Part shown: positions 35,408 to 45,023 of the stretch, piece after piece
Layout of the letters: every line of letters begins with the position of its first letter
How positions within the stretch are numbered: position 1 is the first letter of the stretch
DNA from: Prolixibacteraceae bacterium UBA6029
GTDB taxonomy: Bacteria; Bacteroidota; Bacteroidia; Bacteroidales; Prolixibacteraceae
DNA: 64,000 bases
Reading direction: 5' to 3'
NCBI GenBank assembly: GCA_002429385.1
Contig: DIZL01000052.1
Coordinates: 35,827-99,826 of the forward strand
Notes under the pieces: generated by a model
What the model saw: the letters and a program-made list of their open reading frames with translations, nothing else
Told to the model about the DNA's origin: nothing
Databases searched by the model: none
Made by a program: the position numbers and the translations under genes

Positions 35408-36982
35408 ATGATGAATGAAAAATCAGCTACTTTGGGTAGCTTAGACTCAAATCAGGAAAAAACTTCCAAAGAAAACTTACTTAACCGCCGTAAATTTATT
35501 GGCGGAATTACCTCAGCCGCATTGGCGCTCACCATTGTTCCACGACATGTTTTAGGTGGGACAGGCTTTACAGCCCCGAGTGATAAAATTACCCTTGCAT
35601 ACATTGGCAATGGAACCCAGGGCACCAGAGAACTGCTTCCGCTATTATCCATTCCCGAATTACAGATTATTGCGGTATGTGACCCTCAAAAATATGCAAC
35701 CGGTTATCTTGACTGGGGTAAAACAGGACTTCGGGACGATATTCGGGCCGCATTAAAAAGTCCTGGCTGGACCTCTGGCGGTGACAATACTATTCCCGGG
35801 GGACGCGACAACGCAAAGGAAATAGTGGATACTTACTATTCTAAATTCAGGACAGATCAAAAAGTTAAAAGCTGTGTTGCATATGCCGATTTCCGTGAGA
35901 TGTTTGAAAAAGAGAAAGATCTGAATGCGGTTAAAATAATGACACCTGATCATTTGCATGGACTTATTGCCATGGCCGCCATAAAAAGAGGGATTCATGT
36001 CTCAATGCATAAACCCATTTCGAACCGGTTGTTGGAAGGCAATCAGGTGATTGAAATGGCAAAAAAGTCAAAAGTAACCACCCATCTGATTCCATGGGAC
36101 TCAAATGGCTCAATGGATCAGGTTATGAATTGGATCAATAAGGGTGCCATTGGAACACTCAAAGAAGTTCACAACTGGTCGAATCGTCCGGTATGGCCGC
36201 AATACCCTACCCTTCCGACTGACACACCTCCGGTTCCGAAAGGTATGGACTGGGATCTATGGCTGGGTCCCGAAGCTGATCGCCCCTACCATCCGAATTA
36301 TACCAATATGGTATTCAGAGGATGGTATGATTTCGGCGGTGGATCAATGGCCGATATGGGACACTACAGCCTTTGGACCGTTTTCAAAGCATTGGATCTT
36401 ACTTCGCCGACAATTATTGAACCTAACTTCAGCCATGTATGCGGTCTCAGGGATTCAACCGCATTTCAGATTAAAAATGATTTTTCATTCCCAATGGCCA
36501 GTTCCGTGAGATTTAAATATCCTGCCAAAGGAATGCGTCCAGCAGTTGATTTAATTTGGTATGATGGAGGCATGAGGCCACCCATACCGGAGGAATTGTA
36601 TACCGACAATAAAGAACTACCTGCTGAAGGAATGATGTTTGTTGGAGACAAAGGGAAAATACTCGCTGGTTTCAACGTCGATAGCCCTCATCTGATTCCT
36701 GAAAAACGTATGGCAGGACTTACTGTACCTGCTGATGCAAAAAAAGAAAAAACTTCAGGGTTCAAACTATTTCTCGATGCCATAAAGGCAGGGAAACAAT
36801 GCCTCGGAAGTTTTACTGAAGCCGGTCCGATTACTGAAGCTGTAAATCTTTATGCCACCTCATTGCGTGCTGGGCGGTTATTGCAATACGACGCTGCTAA
36901 CCGAAAGATCACCAACGTTGCTGAAGCCAATAAGTACTTGTCACGGACATATCGCAAAGGCTGGGAGCCTGAATCAATCTGA
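35408..36982 (+). CDS. Tat-exported Gfo/Idh/MocA-family oxidoreductase
   Basis: A 524-residue protein. A twin-arginine leader (NRRKFIGGITSAALALTIV, ~27-45) indicates periplasmic export. A Rossmann fold follows: ITLAYIGNGTQGTRE (glycine-rich NAD(P) turn), LQIIAVCDPQ, and EKD...VKIMTPDHLHGLIAMAAIKRGIHVSMHKP, the family's cofactor-binding strand and EKP-like HKP motif. The C-terminal domain includes GWYDFGGGSMADMGHY. Such enzymes oxidise or epimerise sugars and polyols with tightly bound NAD. The isomerase at 37107 is in the same orientation 124 bases downstream, so both may serve extracytoplasmic sugar modification. Confidence 0.9.
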   Translation: MMNEKSATLGSLDSNQEKTSKENLLNRRKFIGGITSAALALTIVPRHVLGGTGFTAPSDKITLAYIGNGTQGTRELLPLLSIPELQIIAVCDPQKYATGYLDWGKTGLRDDIRAALKSPGWTSGGDNTIPGGRDNAKEIVDTYYSKFRTDQKVKSCVAYADFREMFEKEKDLNAVKIMTPDHLHGLIAMAAIKRGIHVSMHKPISNRLLEGNQVIEMAKKSKVTTHLIPWDSNGSMDQVMNWINKGAIGTLKEVHNWSNRPVWPQYPTLPTDTPPVPKGMDWDLWLGPEADRPYHPNYTNMVFRGWYDFGGGSMADMGHYSLWTVFKALDLTSPTIIEPNFSHVCGLRDSTAFQIKNDFSFPMASSVRFKYPAKGMRPAVDLIWYDGGMRPPIPEELYTDNKELPAEGMMFVGDKGKILAGFNVDSPHLIPEKRMAGLTVPADAKKEKTSGFKLFLDAIKAGKQCLGSFTEAGPITEAVNLYATSLRAGRLLQYDAANRKITNVAEANKYLSRTYRKGWEPESI

Positions 36983-37106
36983 ACGAAATGATAATCAGAC
37001 AAGATTAGAATTACCTGTATAAATAAGTTATCAATTCCCTGAGATCTGTTCAGGGATTGATTTTATAAAACCGTTAGAATTTATAATCACCAAAATATAT
37101 CAGATC

Positions 37107-37976
37107 ATGATCAATAGAAGACAATTCATAGGTAAAAGTGCAATGGGAATCGGATCGGCCTTTCTGGCAACTCAGATTCCGATGAACCTGACAGCTGCTA
37201 TAGGCCCGAATACCTTAAAGAAACCGCTTGGGTTTCAGGTTTGGACCGTGAAAGACCAATTGATAAAAGACTTTGCCGGAACCTTGAAAATGATGGCAGG
37301 TAAGGGTTACCAAAGTGTTGAAATGTGCTCTCCTCCAGGATATGAGAGCTCCGGTTTTGGCCCGTTGATGAAAATGAAAGCAGCAGAAATGCGCAAAATA
37401 GTGGAGGATTCAGGACTCATTCTGCAAAGCACACATTATGGCATGGGTGAACTCCGTGAAAAACTGAATGAAAGGATTGATTTTGCACTCGAATCGGGTC
37501 AGAAACAAATGATTTGTTCAAGTTTTGGGCTTCCAAAAGAGGCAACCATGAGCGATTGGATGAAAGCAGTCGACGATCTTAACAAAATAGGTGCAAAAAC
37601 GAAGAAAGCAGGCATTCAGACTGGATATCACAACCACAATATGGAATTCGATAAGTTAGATGGTAAACTAATCTATGATTCCCTGTTGGATCATTTCGAT
37701 GCGGATCTGGTGAAAATGCAGTTCCAGGTGGCAGTAATCAGCGTAGGCTATAAAGCAGCAACCTATTTCAACAAATATCCCGGTCGGTTTATCTCTGCTC
37801 ATTTAGCTGATTGGTCAGCAACTGACAACAAACAAGTTCCCATAGGAAAAGGCATTGTAGACTGGAAAGAGTTATTTGCAGCTGCCGAAAAGTGCGGGGT
37901 AAAAAACTATTTTGTGGAGATGGAGCCTGAGACCTTCAAGGAAAGCGCCACTTACATTCATAACTTAAAATTCTAA
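37107..37976 (+). CDS. Tat-exported sugar phosphate isomerase/epimerase-like TIM barrel protein
   Basis: A 289-residue protein with a twin-arginine leader (MINRRQFIGKSAMGIGSAFL). It has a xylose-isomerase-like TIM barrel: GFQVWTVKDQL, GYQSVEMCSPPGY, GYHNHNMEFDKL (metal-site His), HLADWS, VEMEPE. Exported members of this family are common in Bacteroidota glycan or inositol metabolism next to Gfo/Idh oxidoreductases, as here. Substrate unknown. The strong terminator at 38141-38187 closes the unit. Confidence 0.88.
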   Translation: MINRRQFIGKSAMGIGSAFLATQIPMNLTAAIGPNTLKKPLGFQVWTVKDQLIKDFAGTLKMMAGKGYQSVEMCSPPGYESSGFGPLMKMKAAEMRKIVEDSGLILQSTHYGMGELREKLNERIDFALESGQKQMICSSFGLPKEATMSDWMKAVDDLNKIGAKTKKAGIQTGYHNHNMEFDKLDGKLIYDSLLDHFDADLVKMQFQVAVISVGYKAATYFNKYPGRFISAHLADWSATDNKQVPIGKGIVDWKELFAAAEKCGVKNYFVEMEPETFKESATYIHNLKF

Positions 37977-38140
37977 TTGAAATTTGATAAAGATATTAGG
38001 AATTTATGATAGTATACCTGATTCTCCTACTGACCGATAATATCGGCCATTCTTGGATTAACCACACCAACAAGTTTACTTCCCTACAAATGTGATACAG
38101 GCGGAAGGCTTAATGTAAGTGGATTTTAATCCAAAACTTC

Positions 38141-38187
38141 TATTCATAAAGAAGGCTGTCCCGAAAAGACAGCCTTCTTTATGAATA
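38141..38187. terminator. Perfect 20-bp hairpin between convergent genes
   Basis: Arms 38141-38160 and 38168-38187 (core AAAGAAGGCTGTC / GACAGCCTTCTTT) are exact complements around CCGAAAA. It probably terminates transcription from both sides. Confidence 0.8.
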
Positions 38188-38238
38188 TTTCCAACAGTTG
38201 TTGTCGGTTATTGAAGATCAGGTTAAGCAACTTCTGTA

Positions 38239-38619
38239 TTAATTTTTCTTTATAACCTGGGTACAAACCTTACCCGAACTGGTAATCTTTAAAATGTAAA
38301 TACCGGTTTTAAAAGACACAAGGTCGATTTTAAAAGTCTGGTCACCTAGATTAAGATTTACTGGTTCCCATTTTTTGACCTCCGTTCCCAGGATATTAAT
38401 AAGACTCATTTGCATTGGAGCCGATAATTCAGAGTGAATTTCAATCGTAACAATATCCTTTACCGGATTTGGATAAACCTTTGAAATGGAAAATGATTGG
38501 TTATTGACCACCAATACAGAGGCAAATTTTCCGTTATTTTGATCGGTGTTAGCTCCCTTCTGAGAATAGCAGCTTAAAACGGTAATTATTAAAAGTAGAA
38601 AAGTAAATATTGTCTTCAT
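38239..38619 (-). CDS. Small secreted protein consisting mainly of a T9SS sorting domain
   Basis: A 126-residue protein with a signal peptide (MKTIFTFLLLIITVLSCYSQ), a ~25-residue linker and then a complete type IX secretion C-terminal domain: ISKVYPNPVKDIVTIEI, MQMSLINILGTEVKKW, FKIDLVSFKTGIYILKI, QVIKKN. There is hardly any cargo domain, so its role may lie in the sorting domain itself, or it may be a trimmed remnant of a larger protein. It is a single gene. Confidence 0.85.
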   Translation of the reverse strand: MKTIFTFLLLIITVLSCYSQKGANTDQNNGKFASVLVVNNQSFSISKVYPNPVKDIVTIEIHSELSAPMQMSLINILGTEVKKWEPVNLNLGDQTFKIDLVSFKTGIYILKITSSGKVCTQVIKKN

Positions 38620-38685
38620 TGTCCAGTCTTTCTTATTTCTTTGGAAATATATACAAAAATCACACCAGATTGTCCAATAGGTGAC

Positions 38686-38717
38686 AAAAAAAAAAGTTGA
38701 CCTGTTCAGATCAACTT
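38686..38717 (-). terminator. Intrinsic terminator of the ferredoxin gene
   Basis: The minus strand reads AAGTTGA, a 10-base loop, TCAACTT, then ten U-equivalents. It starts 26 bases after the ferredoxin stop codon. Confidence 0.85.
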
Positions 38718-38742
38718 CTTTTAGCTTTATGTCGACCGGAAA

Positions 38743-38913
38743 TTACTCAGCAACTGAAATGCAATCAGTCGGGCAAACTTCGGCACATGATCCGCAATCG
38801 GTACAAAGATCAGCATCAATTTTATAGATATCTCCCTCAGAAATCGCTTCAACAGGACACTCATCGATGCATGTACCACAAGCAATACATTCTTCTGAAA
38901 TTTTATAAGCCAT
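38743..38913 (-). CDS. 2[4Fe-4S] ferredoxin
   Basis: A 56-residue bacterial-type ferredoxin with two CxxCxxCxxxC(P) motifs (CIACGTCIDECP and CTDCGSCAEVCP), carrying low-potential electrons in the cytoplasm. I chose the ATG at 38913 (MAYKISEEC), the normal start for this family. The upstream Met at 38964 would put the promoter box inside the gene. Monocistronic, with its own promoter and terminator. Confidence 0.93.
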   Translation of the reverse strand: MAYKISEECIACGTCIDECPVEAISEGDIYKIDADLCTDCGSCAEVCPTDCISVAE

Positions 38914-38943
38914 AACTCTATTTTTATTTGGTTTTAATTGGTG

Positions 38944-38951
38944 CAAATGTA
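38944..38951 (-). promoter_or_regulatory. -7 promoter box of the ferredoxin gene
   Basis: TACATTTG on the minus strand matches TAnnTTTG exactly, ~31 bases before the start codon. Confidence 0.65.
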
Positions 38952-39050
38952 CAAAGTTTGGCAAAAAATAAAAAAATTAATAAAACTAATTTCTCATCTC
39001 TATAGAATATTTAATATTAGATCCTTATTGACATACTGAGCAGACGCTCA

Positions 39051-39698
39051 TCATTTAACTAAACGATTGTCTGCGTAATACTTACAGAGATAAGTCAATC
39101 CACACTCTTTGCATTTTGGTGAACGGGCCGTGCAGGTATATCTTCCGTGTAAAATCAACCAGTGATGAGCCAAGGGCAGTAAATCGTCAGGAATAAACTG
39201 AACCAACTGACGTTCGGTCTCCAATGGAGTTTTTGAATTAACGCTTAATCCAAGGCGGGCTGCAACCCTGAAAACGTGAGTATCGACAGCCATAGCAGGC
39301 TTGTTAAAAACCACGGAAGCAATTACATTGGCAGTTTTCCTTCCCACGCCGGGCAGCTTTTGCAATTCATCAATGTGGTCAGGAACCTGACCTCCGAAAT
39401 CATTCACAAGCATACGAGCCATCCCTACCAGGTGTTTGGCTTTATTATTGGGGTAGGTACACGAGCGGATATAATCAAAAACTTCATCAGCCTCAGCCTC
39501 AGCAAGCTTGGCTGGAGTAGGAAAACGCTTTAATAAATCAGGGGTAATCATATTGACACGCTTGTCAGTGCATTGGGCAGACAAGATAACAGCGACCAGC
39601 AATTCAAAGGGATCCTTGTAGATCAGCTCTGTTTCAGCAATTGGCATCTCCTTCAGAAAATAATCAATCACCCGTTCAAACAATTCTTTCTTTTCCAT
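39051..39698 (-). CDS. nth: Endonuclease III
   Basis: A 215-residue DNA glycosylase/AP lyase for oxidised pyrimidines. It has the helix-hairpin-helix LQKLPGVGRKTANVIA with catalytic Lys, the catalytic Asp in AVDTHVFRVAARLGL, and the C-terminal [4Fe-4S] loop CTARSPKCKECGLTYLC (C-x6-C-x2-C-x5-C). Length is normal. Single gene, divergent from the ABC-F gene. Confidence 0.96.
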   Translation of the reverse strand: MEKKELFERVIDYFLKEMPIAETELIYKDPFELLVAVILSAQCTDKRVNMITPDLLKRFPTPAKLAEAEADEVFDYIRSCTYPNNKAKHLVGMARMLVNDFGGQVPDHIDELQKLPGVGRKTANVIASVVFNKPAMAVDTHVFRVAARLGLSVNSKTPLETERQLVQFIPDDLLPLAHHWLILHGRYTCTARSPKCKECGLTYLCKYYADNRLVK

Positions 39699-39807
39699 TT
39701 GTCTTCGGCATTTTGAGACTCAAACTTAAACAAAATATGGGATAGAAAGTGTCTTCACCTCCCTTACATTTTCATAGGCTTTAATTGTTATTTTTGCAGA
39801 AAAAAAT

Positions 39808-41670
39808 ATGACTCCGTATTTACAGGCTGAAAATCTTTCCAAGCGATTTGGCGACCAATTGCTATTTGAAGATATTTCATTCACCATATTCGAACATCAA
39901 AAAGTTGCACTAATTGCCCGAAATGGCGCAGGAAAAACTACACTCATGGAAATCCTGGCAGGAAATGATACTCCTGAATTCGGTCAGATCACGAAAACGG
40001 GGGATATCCGTGTGGGCTATCTGAAGCAAATTCCCGAACTGAATGAGAATCTGACTGTTTTTGAAGCTGTTTTTCAGTCAGGAGATGAACTCGTGGAAAC
40101 AATCCGAAATTTTGAACAAGCAGTCAGGCTGAATCACAAGGAAGACATCACCAAATATACCGAACAGATGGAACACCATCATGCCTGGGATTACGAGGTA
40201 AAAGTCAAACAAATTCTTACTCAGCTTAAGATATACGATTACGACCAGCTTATCTCTGAGCTTTCAGGAGGACAAAAAAAACGGGTGGCCATGGCCAATG
40301 TGCTCATTAATGAACCGGATTTGCTGATGCTTGATGAGCCTACCAACCACCTTGATCTGGAAATGATTGAATGGCTGGAGAACTATCTGGAAAAAACAAA
40401 AATCACCTTGTTTATGGTTACCCACGACCGCTATTTTCTGGATCGGGTCTGCAATGAAATTCTGGAAATGGAAGGGAATACTATCTACCGTCATCGTGGT
40501 AACTATTCATATTTTCTTGAAAAGCGGAATGAACGCATCGAGATGCAGATCGCTGGCGTAGACAAAGCAAAAAATCTGCTCCGTACCGAATTGGAGTGGT
40601 CGCGTCGTATGCCCCAGGCTAGAGGCCACAAATCGAAATATCGCATGGATCGTGTGGATGACCTGAAAGTAAAGGCTTCGCAAAACCTGGGAGACAACAA
40701 TATTGAACTGAGCATGAATTCATCACGGATCGGGAACAAAGTTCTTGATCTGGAACTCATCAGTAAATCGTATGGTGACCTTTGCCTGATCAAGGATTTC
40801 TCCTATAAATTTCAGCGAAGCGAAAAGGTTGGTATTGTGGGCAAGAATGGAACCGGCAAATCAACCTTCCTGAATATCGTGACAGGGAATATCCAAGCCG
40901 ATCAAGGTTCAATTGAAATCGGGCAAACCATCCGTTTTGGCTATTATCAGCAAACGGGCATAGAATTTGATCCGGGAGATAAAGTAATCGATACGGTACA
41001 GAAGATCGCTGAAGTGATCAATTTTGAAGATGGACGAAAACTGACTGCATCGCAATTACTTACGACTTTTTTGTTTCCGCCCGATACGCAATATTCGTTT
41101 GTTGAAAAACTATCGGGAGGCGAAAAACGCCGTTTGTATCTTTGCACCATCCTGATGACGAATCCCAATTTCCTGATTCTGGATGAGCCAACCAACGATC
41201 TGGACATCATGACACTGGCCATACTGGAAGAATACCTTCGCGTATTTCAGGGTTGCGTCATCATTGTTTCGCATGACCGTTATTTTATGGACAAAATTGT
41301 CGATCATCTTTTTATATTTGATGGAGAAGGTAACATCAGGGATTATCCGGGAAGTTATACCAATTGGCGAAACAAACAATTGGAGGAGGAAGAAAAAAGG
41401 AAAAAGGAAATTAAGCCTGAAGTTAAAGTTCCATCAAAACAGGCAAAAGAAAAAGAAAAGAAACTGACCTTTAAGGAAAAAAAGGAACTGGAACAACTTG
41501 AAAAAGACATTGAAGATCTTGAAACTGAAAAGGCATCGATAAACGAAGAGCTGAATTCAGGATCATTGGATAGCAATCAGTTGCAGGATAAATCGACGCG
41601 ATACGTTGCAATTATAGCGATACTTGAGGAAAAGGAATTGCGCTGGCTCGAACTGAGCGATCTGGGTTAA
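39808..41670 (+). CDS. ABC-F family ATPase, Uup-like
   Basis: A 620-residue soluble protein with two ABC domains. Domain 1 has Walker A ARNGAGKTT and LSGGQKKR; domain 2 has GKNGTGKST and LSGGEKRR. Both have Walker B LDEPTNxLD. An ABC-F linker lies between them, and there is no transmembrane domain. The C-terminus is a Lys/Glu-rich coiled coil (EEEEKRKKEIK, then LEQLEKDIEDLETEKASI), as in Uup. Uup-like proteins act on ribosomes or branched DNA. Sits immediately upstream of aroE, separated by a heptamer repeat array. Confidence 0.92.
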   Translation: MTPYLQAENLSKRFGDQLLFEDISFTIFEHQKVALIARNGAGKTTLMEILAGNDTPEFGQITKTGDIRVGYLKQIPELNENLTVFEAVFQSGDELVETIRNFEQAVRLNHKEDITKYTEQMEHHHAWDYEVKVKQILTQLKIYDYDQLISELSGGQKKRVAMANVLINEPDLLMLDEPTNHLDLEMIEWLENYLEKTKITLFMVTHDRYFLDRVCNEILEMEGNTIYRHRGNYSYFLEKRNERIEMQIAGVDKAKNLLRTELEWSRRMPQARGHKSKYRMDRVDDLKVKASQNLGDNNIELSMNSSRIGNKVLDLELISKSYGDLCLIKDFSYKFQRSEKVGIVGKNGTGKSTFLNIVTGNIQADQGSIEIGQTIRFGYYQQTGIEFDPGDKVIDTVQKIAEVINFEDGRKLTASQLLTTFLFPPDTQYSFVEKLSGGEKRRLYLCTILMTNPNFLILDEPTNDLDIMTLAILEEYLRVFQGCVIIVSHDRYFMDKIVDHLFIFDGEGNIRDYPGSYTNWRNKQLEEEEKRKKEIKPEVKVPSKQAKEKEKKLTFKEKKELEQLEKDIEDLETEKASINEELNSGSLDSNQLQDKSTRYVAIIAILEEKELRWLELSDLG

Positions 41671-41735
41671 CTACCTGTTTTTGCAGATGCTGAAACTCAG
41701 TCTGCCAGTTGCCTGGAATTTCATAATGATGCCAA

Positions 41736-41791
41736 AACTTGGAACTTGGAACTTGGAACTTGGAACTTGAAACTTGAAACTTGAAACTTTG
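41736..41791. repeat. Heptamer tandem array AACTTGG/AACTTGA
   Basis: Eight consecutive 7-bp units (AACTTGG x4, AACTTGA x3, AACTTTG) between the ABC-F gene and aroE. The unit contains GGAA when read as GGAACTT. Confidence 0.9.
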
Positions 41792-41813
41792 AACATTAAC
41801 TTTAAACTTTAGC

Positions 41814-42563
41814 ATGAAAACATACGGATTGATCGGACACCGATTGGGATATTCCTTTTCAAGGAAATTCTTTACAGAAAAGTTTGCAGTAGAAAACCTT
41901 TTGGCACATGAATATGTGAATTTCGAACTGGATAGCATCAATGAATTCCCGGGAGTATTCGAACAGGGCAAGGAAATCTATGGTTTAAATTGCACAATTC
42001 CTTATAAACAGGAAATCATGCAGTTTATGGATAAAATTGACCCTGAAGCTGCACAGATCGGAGCAGTAAACACAGTCAAAATCATATCTATTGATGGCAA
42101 ACGTGTTTTAATAGGCTTTAATACTGATGCCTATGGATTCGAAAAATCACTGCAGTCCATGTTGGAAGAAAAACACCGAAAAGCACTGATACTGGGGACA
42201 GGTGGCGCCTCAAAGGCCATCAAGCACGTATTGAATAAACTGGGCATTAGCTATCTGTCAGCATCAATCGAAGAACCGTTATATGAGCATGAAATCAGGT
42301 ACAGTCAAATCACTGATGAGTTACTGAAGGAATACCTGATCATCATCCATGCTACTCCCATCGGTACCTTCCCCAATGTGGATAATTGCCCGGATATTCC
42401 CTATCAATCAATTACTTCTGATCATGTTCTGTTCGACCTGGTGTACAATCCTGAAGAAACCCTCTTTTTGAAAAAGGGCAAGGCACAGGGAGCTAAAACC
42501 AAAAACGGTCTTGAAATGCTTCACCTGCAAGCAATCCGGGCCTGGGAGATCTGGAATAGCTAA
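41814..42563 (+). CDS. aroE: Shikimate dehydrogenase
   Basis: A 249-residue NADP enzyme of the chorismate pathway (3-dehydroshikimate to shikimate). N-terminal substrate domain: GHRLGYSFSRKFF (usually GxPxxHSxSP, here relaxed) and LNCTIPYKQEI with the catalytic Lys. Then GAVNTV, GFNTDAYGF, a Rossmann turn LILGTGGASKA, and C-terminal KTKNGLEMLHLQA. It is slightly short, as in Bacteroidota. Confidence 0.94.
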   Translation: MKTYGLIGHRLGYSFSRKFFTEKFAVENLLAHEYVNFELDSINEFPGVFEQGKEIYGLNCTIPYKQEIMQFMDKIDPEAAQIGAVNTVKIISIDGKRVLIGFNTDAYGFEKSLQSMLEEKHRKALILGTGGASKAIKHVLNKLGISYLSASIEEPLYEHEIRYSQITDELLKEYLIIIHATPIGTFPNVDNCPDIPYQSITSDHVLFDLVYNPEETLFLKKGKAQGAKTKNGLEMLHLQAIRAWEIWNS

Positions 42564-42598
42564 GGAAATAGGAATAAGGAATAAGGAATAAGGAAAAA
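42564..42598. repeat. Heptamer tandem array GGAATAA
   Basis: Five 7-bp units right after the aroE stop: GGAAATA, GGAATAA x3, GGAAAAA. Confidence 0.85.
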
Positions 42599-42655
42599 GT
42601 CATCAGAATCTCTACCTAATGACTTATTCCTCTTTTCCTATTTACTTTTTACTAT

Positions 42656-43810
42656 TTACTCCGCAATATCAGTAGAGAAGACCTTCTTTGAGCCTGAATA
42701 TAATTCATATTTACGAAAACTGCATTCCAGTGAACCATTCAGGATTGATATCTTGCGTGAGGGACGTAATCCGATTGATTTCAGGCACTGTGGAGTGCTG
42801 ATGATCCAAACGGTTGCATCAGTATAATGATGCTTTAAACGCTCACCAATCATGCCATAAAACGTTGTATCATCCGAAGAAAGGCGTTCACCGTAAGGAG
42901 GATTGAACAGCAGGAAAGGCTTTTCTGAATTGGGTTCAAGGAATTTAAAATCTGACACTTTAAAGTCAATCAACGAACCAACACCTGCCTCATCAGCATT
43001 TTTCGATGCGATATCAATATTACGACGAAGGATATCAGATGCCGAAATCCTTACAGGTGTTTGAACATCAGGCTGAGCTTCAATTTCGACTTGTTTAAAT
43101 AGCTCCGGCTTAAATGTTGGCCAGTTGCGGAAGGCAAAGTTTTTCCGAACACTTCCCGGGTAAATACCATTGGCCAACATGGCAGCTTCTATGGCAATGG
43201 TCCCTGAACCGCACATCGGGTCAATCAGGTCGCTTTTACGATCCCAGCCGGAAAGGCGGATTAAACCTGCAGCCAACACCTCGCTCATCGGAGCTTCGTT
43301 CTGATCAAGCCGGTATCCTCGTTTATGCAATGATTCACCACTACTATCGAGAGAAATGGTACAAATCTCATTGCTGATGTGCAGGTTGATTAGTATATCA
43401 GGGTTTTTGGAATCAACCGAGGGCCTATTCCCGAATTTATACCTGAAACGGTCAACAATAGCATCCTTCAGCTTAAGCGATGCAAACATTGAGTTATTAA
43501 ACAAGTCAGTGAAAACGGTACTTTGAATGGCAAAGGTTTGTTCGCACCCAAATAATTCTTCCCACTTGAAATTCTTCGCACGCTGGTAAAGATCATCCGC
43601 AGAATGAATCTTATAAGAATCAATCGGAACTAATATCCTTAGGGCTGTGCGTAAACAATAATTCGCCTTGTAAAGCAACTTCACATCGCCGCTGAAGTAA
43701 ACTGATCTGCGGGCAATCTGAACCTCATCAGCACCTATCTCAATCAATTCCTGGGCAAGTACTTCTTCAAGTCCAGCCATCGTGGTGGCCGTATAGTGTT
43801 GATTTTTCAT
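42656..43810 (-). CDS. THUMP-domain 23S rRNA guanine-N2 methyltransferase-like protein
   Basis: A 384-residue SAM-dependent RNA methyltransferase similar to the N-terminal (RlmL) half of RlmKL. It has an N-terminal ferredoxin-like/THUMP RNA-binding region (~1-160), the lead-in HKRGYRLDQNEAPMSEVLAAGLI, AdoMet motif I LIDPMCGSGTIAIEAA, and the catalytic NPPY (LLFNPPYGERL). It likely makes m2G in 23S rRNA. Length and motif order are normal for Bacteroidota members. Confidence 0.9.
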   Translation of the reverse strand: MKNQHYTATTMAGLEEVLAQELIEIGADEVQIARRSVYFSGDVKLLYKANYCLRTALRILVPIDSYKIHSADDLYQRAKNFKWEELFGCEQTFAIQSTVFTDLFNNSMFASLKLKDAIVDRFRYKFGNRPSVDSKNPDILINLHISNEICTISLDSSGESLHKRGYRLDQNEAPMSEVLAAGLIRLSGWDRKSDLIDPMCGSGTIAIEAAMLANGIYPGSVRKNFAFRNWPTFKPELFKQVEIEAQPDVQTPVRISASDILRRNIDIASKNADEAGVGSLIDFKVSDFKFLEPNSEKPFLLFNPPYGERLSSDDTTFYGMIGERLKHHYTDATVWIISTPQCLKSIGLRPSRKISILNGSLECSFRKYELYSGSKKVFSTDIAE

Positions 43811-43913
43811 CTAAAGTAAATATTCGTAAAATAAGTCATTGGAAAAAGGAATGAGGAAAAAGGAAATAGGAAAATGTAAAGTGTTTATAAATAGCACAAT
43901 ATGTTTCCTTATT

Positions 43914-43976
43914 TCTCTTTTCCCTTTTCCTGTTTCCCTTTTCCTGTTTCCTCTTTCCTCTTTCCTCTTTCCTGTT
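43914..43976. repeat. Heptamer tandem array (TCCTSTT / RGGAAAM on minus strand)
   Basis: Nine 7-bp units (TCTCTTT, TCCCTTT, TCCTGTT, TCCCTTT, TCCTGTT, TCCTCTT x3, TCCTGTT) directly abutting the stop codon of the serine acetyltransferase gene. Confidence 0.85.
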
Positions 43977-44899
43977 TAGATTCCTGCGCCGTCATTAAAC
44001 CCGGCCTCCTTGGCACTTGACTGAACAAGTTTTGAATTAGGCGGCAAACTATTGGTGACCCATACGTTACCGCCAATGACTGAATTCGCTCCAATCCTGA
44101 TCCTTCCCAGAATGGTAGCCTGGGCATAAATGATCACATTATCTTCTACGATTGGATGTCGCGGAATGCCTTTGATCGGATTCCCTTCTTCATCCAAAGG
44201 AAAACTTTTGGCACCCAGGGTAACACCCTGATATAGTTTCACGTTATTACCGATTATACTGGTAGAACCAATAACAACGCCAGTTCCGTGATCAATGGTA
44301 AATGATTCGCCAATTTCAGCACCTGGATGAATATCGATACCCGTTTCCGAATGCCCCATCTCTGAAATGATACGGGGAATGAGTGGAACGCCTAATTTAA
44401 GCAACTGGTGAGCAACCCTGTGGTTAATAATTGCACGTGTAGTCGGATAACAATAGATTACTTCGCTCTGGCTGTTGGCAGCAGGATCTCCCAAATAAGC
44501 AGCCTCAACATCAGTTACCAGTATCCTGCGGATTTCAGGAAGGAATGAAATAAAATCTGATGCCAGGCTTTGGGCAAATTTCGATCGTTCCTGCATATCT
44601 ACCTGTTCAGGATTTTGACAGGTAAAACACAAACCTGCCAGTATCTGTTCCGATAATAGTTCAAACAACTCGTCGACATAAACTCCAACATAGTGCTTGA
44701 TTGTATTCGATCGTAAGCTCGTATTTCCAAAATATCCGGGAAACAAAATCTCACGGATAATTCCAACAATCTTTCCCAATTTCTCAATCGACGGAAGAGG
44801 TTCTCCCATCCGGTGCTCGTGGCAAACCAGATTGTATGAATTCGCATCAGACAATTGCTCTATGGCACTCTGCATTTTGTATTCAATAGTTGAAGGCAT
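43976..44899 (-). CDS. cysE: Serine O-acetyltransferase
   Basis: A 307-residue acetyltransferase that makes O-acetylserine for cysteine synthesis. It has an N-terminal helical domain and then a left-handed beta-helix of hexapeptides (IHPGAEIGESFTIDHGTGVV with catalytic Asp-His, IGNNVKLYQGVTLGAKS, HPIVEDNVIIYAQATILG, IGANSVIGGNVWVT). The C-terminal SAKEAGFNDGAGI is the flexible tail. Length fits the longer Bacteroidota form. Confidence 0.92.
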   Translation of the reverse strand: MPSTIEYKMQSAIEQLSDANSYNLVCHEHRMGEPLPSIEKLGKIVGIIREILFPGYFGNTSLRSNTIKHYVGVYVDELFELLSEQILAGLCFTCQNPEQVDMQERSKFAQSLASDFISFLPEIRRILVTDVEAAYLGDPAANSQSEVIYCYPTTRAIINHRVAHQLLKLGVPLIPRIISEMGHSETGIDIHPGAEIGESFTIDHGTGVVIGSTSIIGNNVKLYQGVTLGAKSFPLDEEGNPIKGIPRHPIVEDNVIIYAQATILGRIRIGANSVIGGNVWVTNSLPPNSKLVQSSAKEAGFNDGAGI

Positions 44900-45023
44900 C
44901 TTTTCAGGTATTTAATGATGTTTGATAATATAAACCGATCAAAACGCACCAATATTTCACAAGTAATCCCACATAACTGCGTGCGTACAAAAATCAGACT
45001 TTTAGGGATGAAATCAAACTCTA

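Noticed and set aside
43909..44127. 72-codon minus-strand ORF ending in lysine/glutamate repeats
   Set aside because: Its tail is the heptamer array read in another frame, and the rest is out of frame within cysE.
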